Positions 1 to 5,087 of a stretch of 5,088 nucleotides of DNA are shown here, one piece after another. The stretch spans positions 1 through 5,088 of the forward strand of contig CAYWMN010000262.1 of assembly GCA_964459065.1 (NCBI GenBank), read 5' to 3'. A model generated the notes under the pieces. It was given only the letters and a program-made list of their open reading frames with translations. It was not told the DNA's origin and searched no databases. Each line of letters opens with the position of its first letter. The stretch's first letter is position 1. This DNA comes from JAMCXS01 sp964459065 (GTDB taxonomy: Bacteria > Acidobacteriota > Terriglobia > UBA7540). The position numbers were made by a program, and so were the translations under genes.

Positions 1-3
1 ATA

Positions 4-48
4 CATTTGTAAGTTGCTGATTATCAACAGCTTATATTTCAACAAATG
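4..48. repeat. Imperfect palindrome at the left edge
   Basis: The 11-nt arms AAGTTGCTGAT (11-21) and ATCAACAGCTT (23-33) are inverted around a single T, with two mismatches as DNA. The outer arms CATTTGT (4-10) and ACAAATG (42-48) are perfect inverse complements, offset by 8 nt on one side. The stretch is AT-richer than the genes. It could be an operator, an intergenic repeat or the end of a mobile element, and there is no T-tract for a terminator. The window edge prevents a decision. Confidence 0.35.
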
Positions 49-93
49 ACGCCCACTCCAAAATATGTTTCATTCCGCCACACCGGGTAATTC

Positions 94-183
94 TTACCAG
101 TCCGCCACCGAGCCATCCTTGTGGAAGTACGGCATGTAGACTTGCGTTGTCGAGAACATGGGGAGCTTATTGAGGAGCTTCAT
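94..183 (-). CDS. Possible 29-residue ORF abutting the SUMT stop
   Basis: An ATG at 183 follows the SUMT TAG with no gap and in the same frame, giving a 29-residue product that starts MKLLNKLP, ends GSVADW and stops at TAA (96-94). The composition is plausible for protein, with Lys, Phe, Tyr and a hydrophobic mix. There is no convincing ribosome site and I recognise no family. It could be a genuine small coupled gene, a remnant of a longer gene or C-terminal extension, or chance. Confidence 0.2.
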   Translation of the reverse strand: MKLLNKLPMFSTTQVYMPYFHKDGSVADW

Positions 184-975
184 CTAGAGAGGACTGTAAA
201 CCGATTCCCGCCGGCGATTGAACCAGTCAAGGGTCTCGCTCAATCGTGCGACTTCTCCGACAATCATGAGAATAGGGGTGGGAAGGCCGGCCTGCGCGAC
301 TTGTTTTGCAAGGTTGTTGAGCGTACCCAACACGATCATTTGAGATTCACATGTGGCATTGCTAACAGCGGCCGCGGGTTGGGTTCCGCTCAAGCCGGAT
401 TCGATCAGTGCAGCGGCAATCTTTTCAAGCCAAGCCGAGCCCATAAAGATGACCAGCGTGTCGACGGAGTTGGCCAGCTCAATCCAACTCAGGTCAGGAG
501 ATTCTCCACTCCGCGCACCGTGGGCTGTGACGAAAGCGACCGACGAGGATATGCCGCGGTGAGTGAGCGGAATTCCTGCAAAGCTGGCTGCGCCCAGTGC
601 CGCCGACACTCCGGGAACGATTTCAAAGTCCACGCCGGCTTCCGCGCACGCCAGTGCTTCTTCCCCGCCACGCCCAAAGATCAGGGGATCCCCACCCTTG
701 AGACGCACCACGGTTTTCCCTTCCCGGGCTTTGGCCAGGATGAGTTGGGTTATTTCTTCCTGCTTCATGGAATGGCGCCCGCAGCGTTTGCCCACATAGA
801 TGCGCTCGGCGGAAGGCCCCGCTTCGGTCAGCAGCCTTGAGCTGATCAGCGCGTCATAAAGAATGACTTCTGCCTGTTGTAGGACGTGAAGGCCACGAAG
901 AGTAATCAAATCATCGGCGCCCGGCCCAGCGCCGACGATGAAAACCTTGCCGGTGGGTTGGGTCGACTCCATCAT
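184..975 (-). CDS. cobA: Uroporphyrinogen-III C-methyltransferase (SUMT), siroheme/corrinoid pathway
   Basis: This 263-residue protein is a cytoplasmic SUMT, which transfers two methyl groups from S-adenosylmethionine to uroporphyrinogen III (C2 and C7) to give precorrin-2. Visible family motifs are the N-terminal GAGPGADDLITLRG (residues 16-28), YD near 40, VGKRCGRHS (62-69), the hallmark VRLKGGDPLIFGRGGEE (90-106), PGVSAALGAASFAGIPLTHR (121-140), VTAH (149-152) and FMG (177-179), then PAAAV with a following Gln. The length is typical for a single-domain SUMT with no fused dehydrogenase or HemD domain. The ATG at 975 overlaps the stop of the upstream dehydrogenase gene as ATGA, which implies translational coupling. 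A second ATG follows directly and could also serve. The stop is TAG. The product is shared by siroheme, cobalamin and heme-d1 routes, and the neighbouring dehydrogenase points to siroheme. The family call is secure; the symbol could equally be sumT or cysG-C. Confidence 0.96.
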   Translation of the reverse strand: MMESTQPTGKVFIVGAGPGADDLITLRGLHVLQQAEVILYDALISSRLLTEAGPSAERIYVGKRCGRHSMKQEEITQLILAKAREGKTVVRLKGGDPLIFGRGGEEALACAEAGVDFEIVPGVSAALGAASFAGIPLTHRGISSSVAFVTAHGARSGESPDLSWIELANSVDTLVIFMGSAWLEKIAAALIESGLSGTQPAAAVSNATCESQMIVLGTLNNLAKQVAQAGLPTPILMIVGEVARLSETLDWFNRRRESVYSPL

Positions 976-1550
976 CTTTTGAGGGCCTTTTCAACAAACT
1001 CCCTGACCAGCTTTCGCTGCGCCACCGGGTCGCCGGGTATTTCCATCCGCAGTTTTGAACGCAAGAGGCCCACGGTCCCCGTGAGGTCAGCGGCATTTTC
1101 GGGAATGGCTTCTTCAAGGTATTCGCGAAGTTTTCCCGCCAGCGAGGGACTGCGACCGCTGGTGCTGATGGCGATTTTCAGTTCGCCACGCTCGACCACG
1201 GCGGGCGTATAGAAGTTGCCCCAGGCAGGGTTATCAACAACGTTGCAAAGAGTGCCGTGACGCTCCGCTTCTTCAAACACGGCCTTTTGCACCGCAGGGT
1301 TATTGGTGGCGGCAACGACAATAAAGTAGCGCTTGGTGAGGTCCGCTCGCTTGAACTCGCGACGGTTCAGCACCATCGAGGCGGCTTTGGCCAACTCTTC
1401 AATCTCGGCCTTCATCTTCGGCGCAATAACGGTTACGGAAGCTCCAGCCCGCACCAGTTGTCGAATGCGCAAGGTAGAGATTTTACCTCCGCCGACAACC
1501 ATTGCGCGCCGCCCGTTCAGTTTGAGAACTATCGGAAACAACTCTGCCAT
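972..1550 (-). CDS. Precorrin-2 dehydrogenase (SirC / CysG N-terminal type)
   Basis: This protein oxidises precorrin-2 to sirohydrochlorin with NAD+, the step after SUMT in siroheme synthesis. From the ATG at 1550 it has 192 residues. It opens with the family start FPIVLKLNGRR (5-15), then the Rossmann nucleotide loop VVGGGKIS (18-25) and GASVTVIAP (36-44). CNVVDNP (102-108) carries Asp106, at the position of the catalytic Asp of Met8p/CysG. PAVVERGELKIAISTSGRSP (116-135) matches the conserved IST-G-SP segment. The usual RK after the glycine loop reads LR here. I prefer this ATG because GGAG (1557-1560) lies 6 nt upstream and the product matches known N-termini. An in-frame GTG at 1625 would add 25 unlike residues with little ribosome-site support. 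The length is close to SirC and leaves no room for a CbiX-type chelatase, although Met8p-like bifunctionality cannot be excluded. The gene ends in an ATGA overlap with the SUMT gene. Confidence 0.92.
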   Translation of the reverse strand: MAELFPIVLKLNGRRAMVVGGGKISTLRIRQLVRAGASVTVIAPKMKAEIEELAKAASMVLNRREFKRADLTKRYFIVVAATNNPAVQKAVFEEAERHGTLCNVVDNPAWGNFYTPAVVERGELKIAISTSGRSPSLAGKLREYLEEAIPENAADLTGTVGLLRSKLRMEIPGDPVAQRKLVREFVEKALKR

Positions 1551-1556
1551 ACGCCG

Positions 1557-1560
1557 CTCC
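1557..1560 (-). promoter_or_regulatory. Ribosome binding site deciding the dehydrogenase start
   Basis: GGAG on the minus strand lies 6 nt upstream of the ATG at 1550. The in-frame GTG at 1625 has only a weak purine stretch before it. This site, together with the family-typical N-terminus, favours the shorter protein. Confidence 0.6.
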
Positions 1561-1635
1561 GGTGCCGGCAGCCAATCGTGCTCCGAAGCTACCGCAGTCT
1601 GCCTCGGCATGCCGAATGTCTCCACCCAAGTCTCA

Positions 1636-2091
1636 TCAAGGTGCAGTCGCCACGCAAATTTCGGGTTCTACCTTGACCGCAGCTGTGGTTGAATTCGTGA
1701 TGATGCAGTCGCGGTGGGCTTCTTCAAGAACCATCTGCGCGATTTCCGCGTCCTCTTCGGTCCTGAATGTCATGCGTGGCCGCAGGATGACTTCTGTAAA
1801 GCGATACCTGCCGTCAGCGAACTCCAAGGTGCCGTCCGCGTTGCTCTCATACTTGAGCAGCTCGATTTCCTCCCGTCGAGAATAGGCAAGAAAGGTCATC
1901 AGAAGGCAAGCATCTGCGGCGGCCACCAGCATGTCCTCAGGCGACCAGCGGGTCGGATCGCCCTTGAATTCGGGGGGACTCGAGACCTGCACGGCAGGCT
2001 TGCCATCGACTGAAACGCTTCCCCGCCTTTCCTCCTCCCAAAGCAGTCGGCTGTGAAAGTGAAAGCTGCGGTGTGATACTTTTGGTTTCAA
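1636..2091 (-). CDS. OsmC/Ohr-family protein (thiol peroxidase-like fold)
   Basis: This 151-residue cytoplasmic protein belongs to the OsmC superfamily, whose characterised members reduce organic hydroperoxides through a cysteine pair. Both expected cysteines are present. Cys62 is in AADACLLMTFLAY, the N-end of the long central helix, and Cys129 is in HRDCIITNST. The segment DPTRWSPEDMLVAAADAC (45-62) is the family signature, a variant of the usual P-E-LL-AA--C. The usual Ohr/OsmC catalytic Arg cannot be assigned by eye, so the substrate is unknown. I place the start at the TTG at 2091 because AAGGA (2099-2103) lies 7 nt upstream. A further in-frame TTG at 2115 adds eight residues but has no ribosome site. 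The stop TGA is followed after a short gap by the dehydrogenase gene, so co-transcription is likely. In this sulfur/siroheme context a role with reactive thiols or persulfides is possible, but that is inference. Confidence 0.88.
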   Translation of the reverse strand: MKPKVSHRSFHFHSRLLWEEERRGSVSVDGKPAVQVSSPPEFKGDPTRWSPEDMLVAAADACLLMTFLAYSRREEIELLKYESNADGTLEFADGRYRFTEVILRPRMTFRTEEDAEIAQMVLEEAHRDCIITNSTTAAVKVEPEICVATAP

Positions 2092-2098
2092 GGTGAGT

Positions 2099-2103
2099 TC
2101 CTT
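2099..2103 (-). promoter_or_regulatory. Ribosome binding site for a TTG-started OsmC gene
   Basis: AAGGA on the minus strand is 7 nt from the TTG at 2091-2089. It lies inside the reading frame of the longer alternative (TTG at 2115), which makes the downstream TTG the better start. Confidence 0.6.
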
Positions 2104-2148
2104 ATTATTCGGCAATGTGCTTTCGCCGTGAAAAACCTCACGACCGGC

Positions 2149-2175
2149 GGCAAACGTCTGGCTTGCTGTTTTGCC
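2149..2175 (-). other. Weak stem-loop between kinase-like copy 1 and OsmC
   Basis: The arms GGCAAA and TTTGCC (2149-2154 and 2170-2175) can pair across a 15-nt loop. There is no T-tract directly after it in the transcription direction, so it is not a convincing terminator. The surrounding gap of about 126 bp (2092-2217) shows no clear promoter to my eye. Confidence 0.25.
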
Positions 2176-2217
2176 ACCCCGTCGCGTTGACCGCGCAGGC
2201 CGTGCACATCAGCCCGA

Positions 2218-3057
2218 TTAGGGTTCGGCAAATTCAGGGAACTTCCGCAGATTGACACCGACCTCTTTTACGCCTTCCACGGCCTTCGTAATCGATTTAA
2301 TCTCTTCTTCGCTCGGTCCCGCCTGCCGGATCAGCACCCCGCTGGTCGCGACTTCGCCAAAGACCTCAACCTTCCCGTCATCAGCCCGCACGCCGAACTC
2401 GACCGATCTCCATTTCGGATTACCGGCCAGGACGACTCGGATGCGGCAGGACAGGGCAAAGTCTCGAAGCTTCTTCTTGACTTCTTCAGTGGTCGCGTAC
2501 GCGGGCAGCTTCACAACGGCCGCGACCATCGCGCAGGCGGTGTTAATCTCGACGTTTCCCAGATTAATCACGATGTCGTAGTTCTTTGGGTCGCTCCAGT
2601 CGAGGCCGTAAACAAACTTGGTCCATCGGATTCGTTCCTGGTCGACCAACCGGATATAATCCAAGGCCGCCCCGTAATCGAGCTCCTGACGCTTCATAAC
2701 TTCCTGAATTCTGGCGGGCATGGGAGCGATGAGCCGGATTCGCAGCACATTCGGAAGGTCTTTGAGCAGCAGGTGGCCGGCGTGACCGTGATAGACGAGG
2801 TTGCCATCAACACAAGCGTCGGCCAGCGCAGATTGCAGAGCGATCAGGTAGATGCGCCGGTCTGAGGTCATCCGTTCCCAGAAGCGCCCTGTCTTTTCGA
2901 TTTTTCCGCGCAATTTGTCTTCCGGCACGTCCAGTTTTGCGGCAGCCTGGACCAGAACTTCCCGTGCCAACGATGGGTAGTTCAAGGTCTTGGCCAGGCA
3001 TTCGGCAAATGCCATGCCACCGCTCATGGACCCCCGCGAAATGGTTATAATTGCCAT
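2218..3057 (-). CDS. Cytidylate-kinase-like protein with C-terminal BON-like domain (copy 1)
   Basis: This 279-residue protein resembles the cytidylate-kinase-like family (Pfam Cytidylate_kin2). Residues 1-185 look like the nucleoside-monophosphate-kinase fold: ISRGSMSGG (6-14) at the P-loop position, LVYHGHAGH (87-95), PNVLRIRLIAP (102-112), VDQERIRW (138-145) at the lid position, and DWSDPKNYDIVINL (153-166). The loop lacks the Walker-A GK[ST], so classical phosphoryl transfer is doubtful. Residues 190-272 (TEEVKKKLRDF, then DGKVEVFGEV, then EEEIKSITKAVEGVKEVGVNL) read like a BON domain, with its central V-x-V-x-G-x-V strand and closing GV-x-V strand. BON domains usually bind phospholipid or act as interaction modules, which suggests regulation or scaffolding. 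The ATG at 3057 follows AGAGGAAG by about 7 nt. The gene lies 68 bp after the transporter and is about 60% identical by eye to the copy at 4186-5028. The family call is good; the function is unknown. Confidence 0.85.
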   Translation of the reverse strand: MAIITISRGSMSGGMAFAECLAKTLNYPSLAREVLVQAAAKLDVPEDKLRGKIEKTGRFWERMTSDRRIYLIALQSALADACVDGNLVYHGHAGHLLLKDLPNVLRIRLIAPMPARIQEVMKRQELDYGAALDYIRLVDQERIRWTKFVYGLDWSDPKNYDIVINLGNVEINTACAMVAAVVKLPAYATTEEVKKKLRDFALSCRIRVVLAGNPKWRSVEFGVRADDGKVEVFGEVATSGVLIRQAGPSEEEIKSITKAVEGVKEVGVNLRKFPEFAEP

Positions 3058-3120
3058 GGGTTATCTTCCTCTACTTTTTCTGCTTCAGGTATCCAGACCT
3101 GCGAGGCGAAATCTTTAACG

Positions 3121-3126
3121 ACCTCC
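3121..3126 (-). promoter_or_regulatory. Orphan Shine-Dalgarno-like AGGAGG at the transporter stop
   Basis: On the minus strand the transporter stop reads TAGGAGGTCG, so a near-perfect AGGAGG overlaps the TAG. No ATG, GTG or TTG follows at a normal distance, and the next gene has its own site (AGAGGAAG) about 60 nt further on. It may be a standby ribosome site, a remnant of a lost start or chance. Confidence 0.3.
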
Positions 3127-3956
3127 TATTTTATCAGACCACGATAAATCATTTCGATCGCCATGATCAGGACGAGTACGCTGAAAAACATCCTCAGGGA
3201 CCTCGACTTGGCCTGGGTCAGATATCTTGCACCCATCATAGCACCCAGAAAGACGCCGAGCATTACGGGCATGGTGAGGCTCGGATCAATAAAGCCGCTG
3301 CCCAGGTAAACCCCCGCACTGGCTGCGGCCGTAATTCCAATCATGAAATTGCTTGTGGCACTCGAAACCTTATAAGGAAGGTGCATGACCTGGTCCATGG
3401 ATAGCACGTTCACCGCTCCCGCTCCGATACCCAGCAGGCCCGAAAGCACTCCAGCCAACAACATCATGCAGAAACCGGTAACCACATGGTAGACCTTGTA
3501 AGGATGCCAGCCCTCAACGGTTGGGTAGCTGCCTTCCAGATGCAGGCGCTGGGCGAGCGTATCCGATGGAGCCAGCAACTCACCCTCTTCCTGCCGGCGC
3601 CAGGAAAGGAAGGCACAGAAAAGCAGGACGATGCCAAAAACCGCCGTGATCGTTGTCGTGCTCAGCCGTCCCGCAACCAGGGCGCCCAGGATTCCTCCGG
3701 CACTTGCTGCAACAACCAGAAACATTCCAATCCGCACATTGGTATAGCCTTCACGGATGTACGCAGCCGTGCCGCCTGAGGAAGTCGCAATCACGGAAAT
3801 GAGAGAAGCCCCCACAGCGTAGTGCGCATTGACGTGGAAAAGCAGGATCAGCATGGGGACAAGGATGATTCCTCCCCCCATACCAACCAGCGCCCCCACT
3901 GCGCCCGCCAGTAGCGATCCCACCAGGAGATATAAGGTGAACGACCACGTCGTCAT
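3126..3956 (-). CDS. TSUP-family permease (TauE/SafE-type sulfur-anion transporter)
   Basis: This 276-residue polytopic inner-membrane protein has about eight hydrophobic segments in two repeated halves. The half-repeats carry the family's glycine-rich re-entrant motifs: GALVGMGGGIILVPML (21-36) in the first and SGLLGIGAGAVNVLSMDQVMHLPYKVSSATS (172-202) in the second. Each is followed by an A-x-S/T-S-type helix (VGASLISVIATSSGGTAAYI; SSATSNFMIGITAA). The halves are joined by a charged, probably cytoplasmic loop of about 35 residues (120-155). Characterised family members move sulfite, sulfoacetate, thiosulfate or other sulfur compounds across the membrane. Adjacent siroheme genes support a sulfur substrate, but direction and substrate are inference. 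The ATG at 3956 has a weak AGGG about 8 nt upstream. It is flanked on both sides by the paralogous kinase-like genes, which may be functional partners. The stop TAG is embedded in an AGGAGG sequence. Confidence 0.93.
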   Translation of the reverse strand: MTTWSFTLYLLVGSLLAGAVGALVGMGGGIILVPMLILLFHVNAHYAVGASLISVIATSSGGTAAYIREGYTNVRIGMFLVVAASAGGILGALVAGRLSTTTITAVFGIVLLFCAFLSWRRQEEGELLAPSDTLAQRLHLEGSYPTVEGWHPYKVYHVVTGFCMMLLAGVLSGLLGIGAGAVNVLSMDQVMHLPYKVSSATSNFMIGITAAASAGVYLGSGFIDPSLTMPVMLGVFLGAMMGARYLTQAKSRSLRMFFSVLVLIMAIEMIYRGLIK

Positions 3957-4072
3957 TCAGAAACCCTACTCGCGAAGGTCACCTTTAAACCGCTCCGTTC
4001 GGGAGCGGAAACTGCCTGCAATCCCGGCCGGCAATTCCCGCCGGCTATAAATCTCCAGCAGCAGGCTTGCAT
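3953..4072 (-). CDS. Doubtful 39-codon leader ORF before the transporter
   Basis: An ATG at 4072 opens a 39-residue frame beginning MQACCWRFIAGGNC and ending in SRVSE. The frame also extends upstream to a TTG at 4153. Its TGA overlaps the transporter ATG as ATGA, the geometry of a coupled leader. Against it, the ribosome site is poor (GGACGG almost touching the ATG) and the composition, with many Arg and Gly, looks like translated noncoding DNA. The tandem Cys codons near the start make a cysteine-sensing leader peptide conceivable. I list it as a low-confidence possibility only. Confidence 0.15.
   Translation of the reverse strand: MQACCWRFIAGGNCRPGLQAVSAPERSGLKVTFASRVSE
3990..4008 (-). other. 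GC-rich hairpin 35 bp before the transporter start
   Basis: Perfect 7-bp arms CCGCTCC and GGAGCGG enclose a 5-nt loop. On the minus strand it is followed by TTTAAA rather than a long T-run, so it could be a weak terminator/attenuator or an RNA structure masking the leader. Confidence 0.4.
4027..4045 (-). other. Short GCCGGC hairpin in the transporter leader
   Basis: Two GCCGGC hexamers, each self-palindromic, are separated by 7 nt and can form a 6-bp stem. It lies directly downstream of the tandem Cys codons of the doubtful leader ORF and upstream of the second hairpin. Confidence 0.3.
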
Positions 4073-4185
4073 TCCGTCCGGGGCTGGGTGCAAATGTGCT
4101 TGCTTCGCGTGGGAATATTCAATCAACCTGCCTCGCTCGGACCTGGTTTGCAAAATCCTTTCTTGTGATTCCTACGCTCTATGAC

Positions 4186-5028
4186 TCATGCCGCTCTGCC
4201 GGAGCTAGTCGGTTCTCGAAAACGCAGCGTAACCTCCGCCACGCCCTTAACAGTCTTCGCGGCCTCCCGGATCTCCTCTTCGCTCGCCCCTAACGGCGTC
4301 ACATGGCCCTCCGTCGGAGCCGGTTGCCAGGTGATCTCGACGATCCCGCCGTCCGCGCGAGCGTCGAAGGAGATACGTTGCCATTTAGGTTTTGCCACCA
4401 GAGCTACTTTGACCCTGCAGGCCAGCGCAAAGTCCTGCAGCTTCTTCTTCACCTCCGCCGTCGTGGCATAAGCAGTGGACCGTACGACTTGGGACAACAT
4501 GGCGCAAACCGCCTCGAGGCTAAGCTCTCGCAAGTTGACGACGAGGTCGTAGTTTTTGGGGTCCCGCCAGTCTACACCATAGACAAATTTGGTCCATTCG
4601 ATACGCTCCTGATCCACATAGCGTATGTAATCCCGTGCCGACTCGTGGTCTAGTCCGAGGCGCTTGACCACGGCACGGACCCGCACAGCCATCGGCGCGA
4701 TCAATCGGACCCTCAAGACATTGGGCACACCTCTCAGCAGAAAGTGGCCCGCGTTGCCGTGATAGACAAGGTCTCCAGCGACACATTGATCGGCCAGGGC
4801 TGACTGCAGGGCAAGCAGGTAAATCTGCCTGTCCGTCGTCAACTTCTCAAAAAGGCCCACGCTGGTTTGGATCTTTTCCCGAAGCACCTCTTCAGGAGCA
4901 CCCAGTTTTGCCGCGGCTTCCACCAGAACCTCACGGCCGAGAACCGGATATCCCAAGGAGGCAGCCAGGCATTTAGCTAGGGCCTCTCCCCCGCTCATTG
5001 AACCTCGCGATATCGTTACTATAGCCAT
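4186..5028 (-). CDS. Cytidylate-kinase-like protein with divergent BON-like C-terminus (copy 2)
   Basis: This 280-residue paralog of the gene at 2218-3057 is alignable almost gap-free over about 240 residues at roughly 60% identity by eye. Shared blocks are ISRGSMSGG (6-14), REVLVEAAAKL (32-42), DRQIYLLALQSALAD (66-80), LVYHGNAGH (87-95), PNVLRVRLIAPM (102-113), VDQERIEWTKFVYG (138-151), DPKNYDLVVNL (156-166) and AYATTAEVKKKLQDFAL (186-202). Like copy 1 it lacks a Walker-A lysine in the loop. The C-terminal BON-like part is more divergent: the core strand reads VEITWQP, losing the glycine seen in copy 1 (VEVFGEV). The ATG at 5028 is fixed by AGGAGGT (5036-5042) and by the copy-1 N-terminus, so an upstream in-frame TTG at 5058 is rejected. 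The stop is TGA. A 33-nt hairpin lies just upstream of the ribosome site. The function is unknown. Confidence 0.85.
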   Translation of the reverse strand: MAIVTISRGSMSGGEALAKCLAASLGYPVLGREVLVEAAAKLGAPEEVLREKIQTSVGLFEKLTTDRQIYLLALQSALADQCVAGDLVYHGNAGHFLLRGVPNVLRVRLIAPMAVRVRAVVKRLGLDHESARDYIRYVDQERIEWTKFVYGVDWRDPKNYDLVVNLRELSLEAVCAMLSQVVRSTAYATTAEVKKKLQDFALACRVKVALVAKPKWQRISFDARADGGIVEITWQPAPTEGHVTPLGASEEEIREAAKTVKGVAEVTLRFREPTSSGRAA

Positions 5029-5035
5029 AGTCTGT

Positions 5036-5042
5036 ACCTCCT
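5036..5042 (-). promoter_or_regulatory. Strong ribosome binding site of kinase-like copy 2
   Basis: AGGAGGT on the minus strand lies 7 nt upstream of the ATG at 5028. It decides against the in-frame TTG at 5058 and is the best ribosome site in the window. Confidence 0.85.
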
Positions 5043-5054
5043 GTCGGTTGCTCT

Positions 5055-5087
5055 CCAATCCACAGGTGCTCTTTACCTGGGAATTGG
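5055..5087 (-). promoter_or_regulatory. 33-nt inverted repeat / hairpin in the leader of copy 2
   Basis: Two 13-nt arms, CCAATTCCCAGGT and ACCTGTGGATTGG on the minus strand, pair around a 7-nt AAAGAGC loop with one mismatch and one G-U pair. It ends 12 nt before the ribosome site and has no T-tract, so it is more likely an operator or RNA regulatory structure than a terminator. The window ends one base beyond it, so its full context is not visible. Confidence 0.5.

Larger units (their letters stand above)
3957..4185 (-). other. Leader region of the transporter gene (229 bp, longest gap)
   Basis: No confident gene is present. In the transcription direction it holds a possible small ORF (ATG 4072, TGA ending at 3953) whose stop overlaps the transporter start as ATGA, with tandem Cys codons at 4063-4058 and another at 4033-4031. 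Two short GC-rich stem-loops follow at 4045-4027 and 4008-3990. I do not recognise a known riboswitch or a clear -35/-10 promoter. Confidence 0.4.

Noticed and set aside
21..29. DnaA-box-like TTATCAACA, also at 1231-1239
   Set aside because: Each differs from the TTATCCACA consensus, one is inside a coding region, and there is no cluster or replication gene, so this is not evidence of an origin.
121..840. Long plus-strand open frame opposite SUMT
   Set aside because: It is antisense to a motif-complete SUMT gene, rich in Arg, Gly and His with no recognisable domain; it is a mirror of codon bias.
1551..1625. N-terminal extension of the dehydrogenase from a GTG at 1625
   Set aside because: The ribosome site is weak and the 25 residues do not resemble the family start; the ATG at 1550 has GGAG at good spacing and the typical FPIVLKLNGRR beginning.
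1257..2013. Several plus-strand open frames opposite the dehydrogenase and OsmC genes
   Set aside because: They overlap secure genes, show no domain or ribosome site, and have the composition expected of antisense frames.
2092..2115. Eight-residue N-terminal extension of the OsmC protein from a TTG at 2115
   Set aside because: No ribosome site precedes it, and the true-looking AAGGA site lies inside this extension.
2218..5028. Kinase-like copies as ends of a transposon or recent tandem duplication
   Set aside because: The copies are diverged, contain no transposase, and no terminal repeats or target duplications are visible.
5029..5058. Ten-residue extension of kinase-like copy 2 from a TTG at 5058
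   Set aside because: It would include the strong AGGAGGT site and part of the hairpin, and copy 1 starts at the equivalent of the ATG at 5028.
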